A stretch of 64,000 nt of DNA from NCBI RefSeq assembly GCF_900102815.1, contig NZ_FNGF01000003.1, forward strand, positions 248,001 through 312,000, read 5' to 3'. This stretch comes from Glycomyces sambucus. Its GTDB lineage: Bacteria > Actinomycetota > Actinomycetes > Mycobacteriales > Micromonosporaceae. Numbering within the stretch: position 1 is the first letter of the stretch; the number at the start of each line of letters is the position of its first letter. Positions 33,518-44,380 of the stretch are shown here, one piece after another. Made by a program: the position numbers and the translations under genes. Under the pieces are notes generated by a model, which saw only the letters and a program-made list of their open reading frames with translations, was not told the DNA's origin and did no database searches.

Positions 33518-33765
33518 GAGCTACCCGCGCGTGTAGTAACCGGCACCCCCGAAGCCGATGATGCCCGCGGCCGCCTGAAGCGGAGCTGAAGCCCGGTCGG
33601 GAGCTACCCGCGCGTTCGGTTCGCAGCACCCCCGGGGCCGATGATGCCTCGGAGAGGCTGAAGCGGAGCTGAAGGCGGATCGGAGTTACCCCCGCGTGTA
33701 GTACGCGGCACCCCCGGGGCCGATGGTGCCCGGTGGGAGCTGAAGCTGCGCTGAAGGGGCCGGGC
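33518..33765. repeat. Three tandem ~82-bp repeats
   Basis: Copies at 33518-33600, 33601-33682 and 33683-33765. Each begins GAGYTACCC(C)GCG, continues with a CGGCACCCCCG-like part and an RCCGATGRTGCC core, and ends with a GCTGAAGCGGAGCTGAAG-type motif. Copy divergence is about 20-30% by eye. They lie in a non-coding region between convergent yaaA and ppa. Confidence 0.85.
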
Positions 33766-33791
33766 GGGCGCGGTTCGGGCGTATAGCGAGC

Positions 33792-33823
33792 GGGGCGGCT
33801 CGGGAGTGTTCCCGGGCCGCCCC
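33792..33823 (-). terminator. Terminator of ppa
   Basis: A 14-bp stem (GGGGCGGCTCGGGA with TCCCGGGCCGCCCC, one G-T pair) and loop GTGT, 17 bp after the ppa stop. Confidence 0.8.
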
Positions 33824-33839
33824 TGCTGCTTCGTTCGCG

Positions 33840-34337
33840 TCAGTGGTTGGAGTGGTAGCCGGCGGCCTTCGCGCGCTCGAAGGAGCGGCGGACCTCTTCC
33901 TCGGCCTCGGCGCGGCCGGTCCAGGTGGCGCCCTCGACGCTCTTGCCGGGCTCCAGGTCCTTGTAGACCGTGAAGAAGTGCTGGATCTCGAGGCGGTCGA
34001 ACTCGGGGACGTCGGCGATGTCCTTGAAGCGGTCCTTGCGCGGGTCCTCGGCGGGAACGCACAGGACCTTGTCGTCGACGCCCTTCTCGTCGCGCATGCG
34101 GAACATGCCGATCGCGCGGGCGCGGATCACGCAGCCGGGGAAGGTGGGCTCCACCAGCACCAGCGCGTCCAGCGGGTCGCCGTCCTGGCCCAGGGTGTCG
34201 TCGATGAAACCGTAGTCGGCCGGGTACACCGTCGCGGTGAACAGCGTCCGGTCGAGGCGGATGCGACCGGTCTCGTGGTCGATCTCGTACTTGTTGGCGC
34301 TCCCCTTGGGGATCTCGACGGTCACGTCGAACTCCAT
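33840..34337 (-). CDS. ppa: Inorganic pyrophosphatase
   Basis: A 165-aa family I enzyme that hydrolyses PPi to 2 Pi, driving nucleotide and polymer synthesis. Active-site signature DGDPLDALV (about 52-60) with preceding YPADYGFI, and KDRFKDI. Full length. It is divergent from dacB. Confidence 0.96.
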   Translation of the reverse strand: MEFDVTVEIPKGSANKYEIDHETGRIRLDRTLFTATVYPADYGFIDDTLGQDGDPLDALVLVEPTFPGCVIRARAIGMFRMRDEKGVDDKVLCVPAEDPRKDRFKDIADVPEFDRLEIQHFFTVYKDLEPGKSVEGATWTGRAEAEEEVRRSFERAKAAGYHSNH

Positions 34338-34392
34338 CGGCCGACCTCCTCCAGGCTCCTGTGCAGTGCTCTCAATGGCCTAGTCTCTGTGC

Positions 34393-35844
34393 ATGTCCCT
34401 CAGCGACAACGCCGACCCCAAGGTCGCGAGTAGTACGCCACACGCCCGGCCCGGCGCCACCGGTCCCGCGCGGCCCGTGCAGCGGGCCCCGCGGCGGCGC
34501 CGCAAGGTCCTCACGGGCGTGCTCGCGACACTCGCGGTCCTGGTCACCGTAGCCGCCGCCGGCGGCCTGGTGTGGCAGATCTCGTCGGTCGCCGCTCCGC
34601 GGACAGGGACGCTCACCACCCCCGAGGCGTACCCGCCGGCCGCGCCCGCACCCGTGCTGGCCAGCTCGGACGCCGACGCGCCGATGCCCGACCTCGCGTC
34701 GGTCCTGCCGGCGCTGCTCGGCGATTCGAGGCTCAACGGCAGCACCTCGGCGTCGTTCGCCGACGCCCTGACCGGCGAGGTCCTGTACGAGCAGGAGGGC
34801 ACCGCGCCGCTCGCGCCCGCCTCCTCGATGAAAGTGGTCACGGCCGTGGCGGCGCTGGAGCACCTCGGCGCGGAGTACCGCATCCCGACCACCGTGGTCG
34901 AGGGGCCGACCGAGGACAGCGTCGTGCTCGTCGCCGGAGGCGACGTGACGCTCACCGTCGACGGCGAGGGCTACTACGACCAGTACGCCGAGGGCGCCAG
35001 CCTCCAGGAGCTCGCCGACCTCGTGCTCGAAGCCCGCGGCGGCACCGCGCCGAACACCGTCTACCTGGACACGAGCGTGTTCACCGACAATCCGAAGGCC
35101 GAAGGCGTGCCGGCCGAGGACCTCGTCTACATGACCGCGCCGATGGCGCCGTTCATGGTCGACGGCGGCCGCAAGGACAACACCGCGAAGTACGCCGAGC
35201 ACTTCACCGACCCCGCGACGGCCGCGGCCGAGCAGTTCGCCGACCTCCTCGGCGCCGCCGCGGTCGAGGCCGGGACCGCCGACGCCGGCGCTGACGAGGT
35301 CGCGACGGTCTACTCCGCGCCGATGGCCGCGCTCGTCGACTCGTTCATCCTCACTTCCGACAACCTCCTCGCCGACGCCGTCGCCCTCCAGACCGCGCTG
35401 GCGGTCGAGGGCGCGATGACCTGGGCGGCCATGTCCACGGTGCATCTGGCGACCCTGGAGGGCCTCGGGGTCGACAACACCGGGCTGGTGTTCTACGACG
35501 GCGCGGGCCTGTCGCCCTCCAACCGCATGACCGCGAACGCGTTCACGGCGCTGCTGCTGGGCGCGGCGTCCTCGTCGTCCTCGTCGGTGTTCGAGTCGCT
35601 CCCGGTGGCCGGGTACTCGGGGACGCTCGACGACCGGTTCGGGACGGCCGAGGCCGGCAAGGGCGTCGTGCGGGCCAAGACCGGCACGCTCAGCGGCGTC
35701 AGCTCGCTGACGGGGACCCTCACCACCGCCGAGGGCAGGCAGCTGGTGTTCTCGATCCTCTCCAACGGCGCGACGACCGGCGAGACCGCGGTCGAGACGG
35801 CGCTCGACGAGATCTCGACCGCCGTGGCCCAGTGCGGCTGTTAG
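34393..35844 (+). CDS. dacB: D-alanyl-D-alanine carboxypeptidase/endopeptidase, PBP4 family
   Basis: A 483-aa membrane-anchored penicillin-binding protein. Basic N-terminus, a membrane segment at about 39-61, then SxxK at S144-K147 (ASSMKVVTA), SDN (ILTSDNLLAD), and KTG (AKTGTLSGVS). It trims peptidoglycan side chains outside the membrane. Its stop is followed 15 bp later by a 38-nt C run. Confidence 0.92.
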   Translation: MSLSDNADPKVASSTPHARPGATGPARPVQRAPRRRRKVLTGVLATLAVLVTVAAAGGLVWQISSVAAPRTGTLTTPEAYPPAAPAPVLASSDADAPMPDLASVLPALLGDSRLNGSTSASFADALTGEVLYEQEGTAPLAPASSMKVVTAVAALEHLGAEYRIPTTVVEGPTEDSVVLVAGGDVTLTVDGEGYYDQYAEGASLQELADLVLEARGGTAPNTVYLDTSVFTDNPKAEGVPAEDLVYMTAPMAPFMVDGGRKDNTAKYAEHFTDPATAAAEQFADLLGAAAVEAGTADAGADEVATVYSAPMAALVDSFILTSDNLLADAVALQTALAVEGAMTWAAMSTVHLATLEGLGVDNTGLVFYDGAGLSPSNRMTANAFTALLLGAASSSSSSVFESLPVAGYSGTLDDRFGTAEAGKGVVRAKTGTLSGVSSLTGTLTTAEGRQLVFSILSNGATTGETAVETALDEISTAVAQCGC

Positions 35845-35857
35845 ATCAGCGAGGGGA

Positions 35858-35897
<40 letters not shown>

Positions 35898-36090
35898 CCC
35901 CCCGCCCACCCTGACTGACTGCACCGGTGACTGACGTTCGGACTGGGCTGCGGTTCGGTTGCCTTGTGGTGGTTCGGTCCTGGTGCGGCTCCTTTCGTTC
36001 GGTCCTCCGTGGGGGTTCGCGTGGGGCAATGGTGACCGGTCGATGCTGAATGCAGGCTGAAGGCGGCTGAAGCGGATTTCAGGAATGCGG

Positions 36091-36120
36091 AAGGGCCCGG
36101 GCGCAAGCGCCCGGGCCCTT
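36091..36120. terminator. Bidirectional terminator between dacB and amylase
   Basis: A 13-bp perfect stem AAGGGCCCGGGCG/CGCCCGGGCCCTT with loop CAAG; it ends 13 bp from the amylase stop. It has A/T at the base on both sides, so it may serve both directions. Confidence 0.85.
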
Positions 36121-36132
36121 CGTGTCAGCAGG

Positions 36133-37920
36133 TCAGGCCGTGTTCCAGGTCTGGTTCAGCTGGAGGCATCCGCTGGACGGGACGGTGGCCGTGCGGTTGC
36201 CGATGGACTCCCACGTGTAGCTGCCGTTGGCGCGGACGATCACGTACTTGTACTGGAACGTGGTGCCCGCCGGGACCGACACCGTGCCCTTCCAGGTCGG
36301 GTAGGTCGCGCCGGACAGGTGGGCCGGTGCGATCGCGGTCCAGTTGCCGAGCTGCGGGATCGAGCCGACGATGTAGACCTCGTCGCCCATGTTCGTGCCG
36401 GTCACGTACGCGCTCACGTTCACGCAGTCGTCCGTGCCGCCGTTGCCGCCGCCCGAGTCGTTGCCGACGTAGATCGCCAGCGCGGTCTTCGCGGCGACGG
36501 TGGCGGTGAAGGTCCCGCCGGAGACGTCGACCGTCGCGCCGGAGATGACGTCCATGTAGGACCCATTGGGGAGCGAGGTGGTGAAGGTCCGGGAGACCGC
36601 GGCGGTCCCGGCGTTGACGACCACGTGCCCGGTGTCGCCGCGGCCGAAGGCGAGTGCGTCGCCCGAGCCCCAGGTGTTGACGACCGCTTCGCCCGCGGTG
36701 GCGGCGCGGAAGCCGGCCATGCCGCTCATGTACGGGGAGCGGTGGATGCAGGTGAAGGCGTCGTTGCCGCAGTCGACGTCGGCCACGGAGCCGTCGCCGT
36801 TGAGGGGCGGTCCGGCGTGGTTGGACGAGAACGCGTAGCCGGTGTAGGAGGCGGGGGTGCCGAACGGGTAGGCGAGCATGAACGCCTCGCCGAGGAGGTA
36901 GTCCTGGCCGTTCTTGTAGCTCATGGTCATCGAGCCGCGCTCGGTGTCGTGGTTGGCGGTGAAGACGCCCGCGGGCGTGGTGTAGCCCCAGCTCGTGCCC
37001 ATGGTGGTGAGGTGGCGGGCCTCGGAGGAGCCGTTGATGTGGTTCTTGAGGTCGTAGGAGTAGGAGAACTCCTGGACGTCGCCGATGCCGGTGTACTCGG
37101 CCTCGGTGATGGGTTCGCCGGCGGCGCCGATGACCTCTTGGACGATGTACGGGTCGCCGTCGACGAGGTTCATGATGGCGGCGAGGTCGGTCGCGGAGAT
37201 GTGCTTGGCGGCGTCGACGCGGAAGCCGTCGACGCCGAGGCCGGTGAGGTCGTCGAGGTAGGCGGCGATGGTCTCGCGCACGTCGGTCTGGGAGGTGTCG
37301 AGGTCGTTGAGTCCCACCAGGTGGCAGTTCTGGACCTCGCCCCGGTCCTGGTAGTTGTCGATCTCGCAGTACGAGGAGCCGGTGTTGTGGAAGTCGGAGG
37401 CGTCGTAGCCCGCGTCGGGGTAGTGGAACTGGCGGTACTCCGAGCCGTTCCAGCCGGTGCGGGTCTGGGTGGCGGAGCCGGCGGCCATGTGGTTGATGAC
37501 GACGTCGGCGATGACGCCGATGCCGTTGGCCTCGCAGGCGGCGGTCATGGCGGCGTATTCGGCGCGGGTGCCGAGGCGGGACTCGATCTCGTAGCTGACG
37601 GGCTGGTAGTGGATGTACCAGGCGTTCGCTTCGCCGGGGCTGGCGTCGGCGCCGCGGATGTGCTCGTTGGGCGGGGAGGTCTGGACGTAGGTGTAGCCGG
37701 AGTCGGCGAGGGGGCCGGCGCATTCGGCGGCGATGGAGTTCCAGGTCCACTCGAACATGTTGAGGATCGAGTCGCCGCCATCGAGGGCGGCGGCGGGGGC
37801 GAGGTCGGTCGCGGGGGCGTCGGGGGCGGTCTGCGGGTGGGCGGCCGCGAGGACGGCGGCCGCGGCGAGTGCGGCTCCGCCGGCGGCGGCGAGCGCGCGC
37901 CTGGCATTGGGATGAGGCAT
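36133..37920 (-). CDS. amy: Secreted alpha-amylase with CBM20 starch-binding domain
   Basis: A 595-aa GH13 enzyme that cleaves alpha-1,4 bonds in starch. Signal peptide at 1-about 30 (hydrophobic Ala-rich), catalytic barrel about 48-410 with ADVVINH (138-144), GFRVDAAKH with nucleophile D236, E262 (QEVIG) and D325 (NHDTE), and C-terminal CBM20 domain about 499-595 after a Gly/Asn linker. ATG at 37920 has GGGAG upstream. Alone as a unit, divergent from the DUF2342 gene. Confidence 0.95.
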   Translation of the reverse strand: MPHPNARRALAAAGGAALAAAAVLAAAHPQTAPDAPATDLAPAAALDGGDSILNMFEWTWNSIAAECAGPLADSGYTYVQTSPPNEHIRGADASPGEANAWYIHYQPVSYEIESRLGTRAEYAAMTAACEANGIGVIADVVINHMAAGSATQTRTGWNGSEYRQFHYPDAGYDASDFHNTGSSYCEIDNYQDRGEVQNCHLVGLNDLDTSQTDVRETIAAYLDDLTGLGVDGFRVDAAKHISATDLAAIMNLVDGDPYIVQEVIGAAGEPITEAEYTGIGDVQEFSYSYDLKNHINGSSEARHLTTMGTSWGYTTPAGVFTANHDTERGSMTMSYKNGQDYLLGEAFMLAYPFGTPASYTGYAFSSNHAGPPLNGDGSVADVDCGNDAFTCIHRSPYMSGMAGFRAATAGEAVVNTWGSGDALAFGRGDTGHVVVNAGTAAVSRTFTTSLPNGSYMDVISGATVDVSGGTFTATVAAKTALAIYVGNDSGGGNGGTDDCVNVSAYVTGTNMGDEVYIVGSIPQLGNWTAIAPAHLSGATYPTWKGTVSVPAGTTFQYKYVIVRANGSYTWESIGNRTATVPSSGCLQLNQTWNTA

Positions 37921-37932
37921 CGTTGCTCCCTG

Positions 37933-38008
37933 TGCAAGTTCTGCCCGCAATCCTGCAAGATGTTGCGAGCACCACAAGAACGTAACACCTCAGGTCCGAA
38001 ACTTTCAA
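37933..38008 (-). promoter_or_regulatory. Amylase promoter with CTTGCA repeats
   Basis: On the minus strand, TTGAAA (38003-38008) and TACGTT (37979-37984) are 18 bp apart and form a plausible sigma-70 promoter. Downstream lie two direct copies of CTTGCA (37954-37959, 37933-37938), 21 bp apart. CTTGCAG-type repeats are the known MalR operator class of Streptomyces amylase promoters, so maltose or glucose control is likely. Confidence 0.6.
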
Positions 38009-38118
38009 GACGTTCGATATTTGAATTCGTTCGCCCCGGGCCCGCCCGGTACGGTCCGTTTCGGACCCGCTTGCGCGGGATGGTGGCGAGACGACTGCGC
38101 TCTGGATAGGCTGGACCG

Positions 38119-39189
38119 ATGGCGCCGCCCGCAGGAAACCCGATGCTGCCGTCAGTCGACTGGCGGACCGCCGCGTCCTGCTCGCGGGCGTTCAGCAAGG
38201 GCGGGCCGACGATGAGCCGCGAAGGCGCGCTCGACGTCGTCGCCGACCTGCACCGCCACGCGCGCAACGCGATCGACCTCGTCACCGAATACACCGGGCT
38301 CGTGCCCGAGACCCTCGCGCCGGTCGACGTGGTCGACCGCGCCCGCTGGAGCCGGATCAACATCGCCGGGTTCCGCCGCCTCCTCACCGGCCTCGGCGCC
38401 GAGGCCCCCGGCGACGACGCCGCGCCCACCGCGGCCGCGAAGCTCACCGGCGTCCAGGCCGGCGCCGTCCTCGCGTTCCTGTCCTCGCGGGTCCTCGGCC
38501 AGTTCGAGACGTTCTCCACCGACTCCGGGCGGCTCCTGTTCGTCGCCCCGAACATCGTCGAGGTCGAACGGCGCCTGCGGCTCCCCTCCCGCGAGTTCCG
38601 GCTGTGGATCGCCGTCCACGAGGCCGCGCACCTCACCCAGTTCACGGCCGTGCCGTGGATGCGCGGCCACTTCCACGGGCTCATCCAGACCTTCTTCGAC
38701 GCCGCCGAGCCCGACCGGTCCTCCGCCGCCGGGCTCGCCCTCGCCGTGCGCCGCGCGCTCGCCTCCGCCCGCGAGGAGGAGCCGCCGGAGGGACCGGGCA
38801 CCGACGTCATGACCGCGGTCACCAGTCCCGAACAGCGCCAGGCGATCTCGGAGATCCAAGCGCTCATGACCCTGCTGGAGGGGCACGCCGAGGCCGTCAT
38901 GGACGGGGTCGGGCGCACCTCCATCGACCACGTGCAGCTCCTGCGCCGCCGCTTCGACCGGCGCCGCGCCAACCCGACGACGCTCCAGAGGTTCCTGCGC
39001 CAGCTCCTCGGGCTCGACGCCAAGATGCGCCAGTACGCGGCCGGGCGGCGGTTCGTCGACCACGTCGTGAACGGGCACGGCGTCACCGGGTTCAACCGTG
39101 TCTGGGAGGCGCCCGCGAACCTGCCGACCGAGGCCGAGATCGACCGGCCGGAGCTGTGGACCGCCCGCGTCCTCGGGGCCCGTGGCTAG
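38119..39189 (+). CDS. Zinc-dependent metalloprotease-like protein, DUF2342
   Basis: A 356-aa protein with HEAAH at 167-171, the family's zinc motif, and the LLEGHAEAVMDGV segment that supplies the third ligand. DUF2342 proteins are conserved in actinobacteria, usually next to tilS and hpt, and are sometimes called F420-biosynthesis associated. Physiological substrate unknown. Overlaps tilS by 8 bp. Confidence 0.88.
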   Translation: MAPPAGNPMLPSVDWRTAASCSRAFSKGGPTMSREGALDVVADLHRHARNAIDLVTEYTGLVPETLAPVDVVDRARWSRINIAGFRRLLTGLGAEAPGDDAAPTAAAKLTGVQAGAVLAFLSSRVLGQFETFSTDSGRLLFVAPNIVEVERRLRLPSREFRLWIAVHEAAHLTQFTAVPWMRGHFHGLIQTFFDAAEPDRSSAAGLALAVRRALASAREEEPPEGPGTDVMTAVTSPEQRQAISEIQALMTLLEGHAEAVMDGVGRTSIDHVQLLRRRFDRRRANPTTLQRFLRQLLGLDAKMRQYAAGRRFVDHVVNGHGVTGFNRVWEAPANLPTEAEIDRPELWTARVLGARG

Positions 39190-40204
39190 ACTGCCGCCCG
39201 CGGTGGCGCGCCTGCGCGCCGCCGTCCGGCACGGCCTCGCGGACCTGCCCGCGGGATCACTGGTGCTCGTCGCCTGCTCGGGCGGGCCCGACTCGCTCGC
39301 GCTCGCCGACACCGCCGCGTTCTGCGCCCCGCGGATGGGGCTGCGGGCCGGGCTCGTGAGCGTCGACCACGGGTTGCAGGAGGGTTCGGCCGCGCGCGCG
39401 GCCGGCGTGGCGGCGTGGGCGCGGGGCGCCGGGCTCGACCCGGCCGAGGCGGTGACCGTCGCGGTCGGCGCCGGCGGCGGGCCCGAAGGGGCCGCCCGGG
39501 AGGCCCGGTACGCGGCGCTCGACGCGGCGGCCGAACGGCACGGCGCCAGTGCGGTCCTGCTGGGGCACACCAGGGACGACCAGGCCGAGACCGTGCTGCT
39601 CGCGCTCGTGCGCGGCGCCGGGCCGCGCGGGATCGCCGGGATGCGGGCCGTGCGCGGGCGGTACCGGCGGCCGCTGCTGGAGATCGCCCGCGACGACACG
39701 CACCGGGCGTGCGCCGAGCGGGGCCTGGAGCCCTGGGCCGACCCGCACAACACGGACCCGCGGTTCCTGCGCTCGGCGCTGCGGCCGGCGCTCGACTCGC
39801 TGGTGGGGGTGCTCGGCGAGGACCTGGTGGCGAACCTGGCGCGCACCGCGGCGCTCGTCGGCGAGGACACCGACCACCTGGACGCGCTCGCGCTCGCGGC
39901 CCTCGACGAATGCCGGGCCGCGAGCGGCCCGGATCGGGAAGGTGCGGGGGACGGACCCGGTCCGGAGCGGACCGCGGACGGGCTCGACGCGAAGCGGGTC
40001 GCGGCGCTCCCGGCGCCGATCCGGACCCGGGTCCTGCGGGCATGGGTCCTCGAATCGGGCGTCGACGGGGCCGAGCTCAACCACCGGCACCTCGCGGCGG
40101 TCGACGCGCTCGTCGCCGACTGGCGCGGGCAGGGCCCGGCCTTCCTTCCCGGCGGGATCGAGATCCGCCGGAGCGACGGGTGGTTGACCGCCTCGGCGCC
40201 GTGA
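39182..40204 (+). CDS. tilS: tRNA(Ile)-lysidine synthase
   Basis: A 340-aa ATP pyrophosphatase-family enzyme that makes lysidine at C34 of tRNA-Ile(CAU), needed to read AUA. PP-loop SGGPDS at 33-38 and LLGHTRDDQAETVL. GTG start overlaps the DUF2342 stop. Length suits the short actinobacterial form. Confidence 0.9.
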   Translation: MARLPPAVARLRAAVRHGLADLPAGSLVLVACSGGPDSLALADTAAFCAPRMGLRAGLVSVDHGLQEGSAARAAGVAAWARGAGLDPAEAVTVAVGAGGGPEGAAREARYAALDAAAERHGASAVLLGHTRDDQAETVLLALVRGAGPRGIAGMRAVRGRYRRPLLEIARDDTHRACAERGLEPWADPHNTDPRFLRSALRPALDSLVGVLGEDLVANLARTAALVGEDTDHLDALALAALDECRAASGPDREGAGDGPGPERTADGLDAKRVAALPAPIRTRVLRAWVLESGVDGAELNHRHLAAVDALVADWRGQGPAFLPGGIEIRRSDGWLTASAP

Positions 40205-40314
40205 GCGGGACTCGGACTATCGAGGGCTGATCGGAGTTCGGTTCCACGCCGGAAGCCGCCCCAGGCCGAGGATCGGTCCGGATCGAGGGCAGGGTCGAGC
40301 GCCTCGCGGAGTCG

Positions 40315-40367
40315 GATCGCGGGCCCCCGGTACCAACCCTGCGCCTGGGGTCCGACAGGACCGAGGA
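40315..40367. repeat. Dispersed intergenic repeat, copy A
   Basis: GATCGCGGGCCCCCGGTACC, then AACCCTG, then GGGGTCCGACAGGA; similar to copy B (40446-40495) and copy C (45773-45825). Confidence 0.55.
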
Positions 40368-40445
40368 GACATTCGGGGTCGATGCGGCCGGGCCGTTCGA
40401 ATCGTTAGCAGTATCGAGGGCGCGGGCGGGCACCTTGCGAGGCGG

Positions 40446-40495
40446 GATTTCGGGCCCCGGATAGAACCCTGACTCGGGGGTGCGACAGGAATCGG
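40446..40495. repeat. Dispersed intergenic repeat, copy B
   Basis: Shares CGGGCCCCGG, GAACCCTG and GGGGTGCGACAGGA with copy A, 131 bp away. Confidence 0.55.
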
Positions 40496-40553
40496 CGTGT
40501 CGCCGGTCGGTTCCGCTGATAGCGAAACTGGGAGAATTGCCAGTGAAGAGGAA

Positions 40554-40577
40554 AGGCCCGCGCGAATGCGCGGGCCT
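40554..40577 (-). terminator. Terminator of hpt
   Basis: A 10-bp stem AGGCCCGCGC/GCGCGGGCCT with loop GAAT, then TTTCC on the minus strand, 29 bp after the hpt stop. Confidence 0.8.
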
Positions 40578-40606
40578 GCGACGGAAAGGGAAGCGATGAT
40601 GAGCCG

Positions 40607-41239
40607 CTACTGGTAGACCTCGGGCTTGAGGACGCCGATGAACGGGAGTTCACGGTAGCGCTCGGCGTAGTCGAGGCCGTAGCCGACGACGAACTCGTTC
40701 GGGATGTCGAAGCCCAGGTAAGCGATCGGGATGTCGACGCGCTGCACGCCGGGCTTGCGGAGCATCGAGACCACCGCGACCGACGCCGGGCGCAGCCCTT
40801 CGAGGTACTTGAGCAGCCACGACAGCGTCAGGCCCGAGTCGATGATGTCCTCGACGACGAGGATGTGCTTGCCCGCCACGTCGGAGTCGATGTCCTTGAG
40901 GATGCGGACCGTGCCCGAGGAGGTGGTGCTGCTCCCGTACGAGGACAGCGCCATGAACTCCATCTTCACCGGCACCGACAGGGCCCGCGCGAAGTCGGCC
41001 ATGAACATGACCGCCCCCTTGAACACGCCCACGAGCAGCAGCTCGTCGCCGTCCTCGATCAGCCCGGCCGCGTAGTCGGCCGAGACCCGCTCGCCGAGCT
41101 CGGCGACCTTCGCTCGGATCTCCTCCTCGGTGATGATGGTGCGCTCGATCTGCTCGGCGTACCACGAATCCGGATCGAACACCGCGTCCTCCGCTGCGGG
41201 GGACGGCACTGATGCTGGGCTGGCCAACTCCGACGTCAT
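40607..41239 (-). CDS. hpt: Hypoxanthine phosphoribosyltransferase
   Basis: A 210-aa purine salvage enzyme that makes IMP/GMP from hypoxanthine/guanine and PRPP. PRPP motif VVEDIIDSGLT at 128-138. An N-terminal 25-residue extension is low-complexity. Divergent from ftsH, the usual actinobacterial arrangement. Confidence 0.95.
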   Translation of the reverse strand: MTSELASPASVPSPAAEDAVFDPDSWYAEQIERTIITEEEIRAKVAELGERVSADYAAGLIEDGDELLLVGVFKGAVMFMADFARALSVPVKMEFMALSSYGSSTTSSGTVRILKDIDSDVAGKHILVVEDIIDSGLTLSWLLKYLEGLRPASVAVVSMLRKPGVQRVDIPIAYLGFDIPNEFVVGYGLDYAERYRELPFIGVLKPEVYQ

Positions 41240-41528
41240 GTAACAAGGGTGCCACCCGTTCGCTCGCGCCGCAGGCTTGGGTGGGCGAAGTCAAGCCGCC
41301 CGTGGTACTAATTACGGACTATCGGCGGGGCGGGTAAAGGGCGGTTTCCGGCGCGGAGCGCCGTTTCAGGGGTGCGACCGCTGCGGGACGCCGAACCTTC
41401 ACACCGTGTACGTTCGAGGTGGCAACGCCTTGCGGCCAAGGAAACCCAGCGAGGCGCCAGCGAGGCCCGCGTGCCGACACGACCGCGGCCCCGCACGGAT
41501 ACGCGACGAACGCAGCAGGAGGAAACGA

Positions 41529-43508
<1,980 letters not shown>

Positions 43509-43521
43509 CGAAATCTTTACC

Positions 43522-43549
43522 GGGCCCGCCTACCTGCGTAGGCGGGCCC
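43522..43549 (+). terminator. Terminator of ftsH
   Basis: A 12-bp perfect stem GGGCCCGCCTAC/GTAGGCGGGCCC, loop CTGC. Confidence 0.85.
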
Positions 43550-43612
43550 TCGCGTTTCCAGTGCGTGACGAAGCGCACTCGGATCCGGAGGGCCAGACCG
43601 TAAGCTTGCGCC

Positions 43613-44254
43613 ATGGCTGAACTCGACAACCTGGCCGCACGCCTCATCGACGGCCGCATCAACGGCAGCCCCGTCGAGGACGCCGTCGACCTCGACCGGA
43701 TCGAGGCCGCCGTCCGCGAGATCCTCGCCGCCATCGGCGAGGACCCCGACCGGCCCGGCCTCAAGGAGACCCCCCGCCGCGTCGCCCGCGCCTACGCCGA
43801 GCTGTTCGCCGGACTCCGCGTCGACCCCGCCCAGGTCCTCAAGACCTCCTTCGACGAGAACCACAACGAGCTCGTGCTCGTGCGCGAGATCGAGGTCCAG
43901 TCCTTCTGCGAGCACCACCTGCTGCCGTTCACCGGCGTCGCCCACGTCGGGTACATCCCCGGCGCCGGCGGGCAGATCGTGGGCCTGTCGAAGCTCGCGC
44001 GCCTCGTCGAGGTGTACTCCCGGCGCCCGCAGGTCCAGGAGCGCCTCACCAGCCAGATCGCCGACCAGCTCTACACGTCCCTGGAGGCGACCGGCGTCAT
44101 CGTCGTCGTCGAATGCGAGCACACCTGCATGTCGATGCGCGGCATCAGGAAGCAGGGCTCCAGCACCATCACCTCCGCGGTGCGCGGCAGCCTCCAGTCC
44201 GACGCCCGCACCCGCGCCGAGGCCATGTCGCTCCTGCGCGGCACCACCGGCTGA
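43613..44254 (+). CDS. folE: GTP cyclohydrolase I
   Basis: A 213-aa enzyme that converts GTP to dihydroneopterin triphosphate, start of folate synthesis. Zinc/active-site motif [12 protein letters not shown] and later [11 protein letters not shown]. Follows ftsH as in other actinobacteria, but folP does not follow here. Confidence 0.95.
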   Translation: MAELDNLAARLIDGRINGSPVEDAVDLDRIEAAVREILAAIGEDPDRPGLKETPRRVARAYAELFAGLRVDPAQVLKTSFDENHNELVLVREIEVQSFCEHHLLPFTGVAHVGYIPGAGGQIVGLSKLARLVEVYSRRPQVQERLTSQIADQLYTSLEATGVIVVVECEHTCMSMRGIRKQGSSTITSAVRGSLQSDARTRAEAMSLLRGTTG

Positions 44255-44300
44255 GGCGGGACGCCGCCGGGGGTCCCGAACCGGGCCCGGAGACGACGAG

Positions 44301-44327
44301 AGGCCGGATGCCATCGGCATCCGGCCT
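44301..44327 (+). terminator. Terminator after folE
   Basis: A 12-bp stem AGGCCGGATGCC/GGCATCCGGCCT with loop ATC, followed by TCG. Confidence 0.8.
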
Positions 44328-44380
44328 TCGCGTATGGAGGGGACTGAGGCCAGGGGTGTCCGGACTCGAGCACCGGGTCG

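Larger units (their letters stand above)
40205..40606. other. Intergenic region with two repeat copies
   Basis: No gene seen between convergent tilS and hpt. It holds repeat copies A (40315-40367) and B (40446-40495) and the terminator at 40554-40577. Confidence 0.5.

Noticed and set aside
33518..33765. CRISPR array
   Set aside because: Units are contiguous and similar across their whole length, with no unique spacers and no cas genes nearby.
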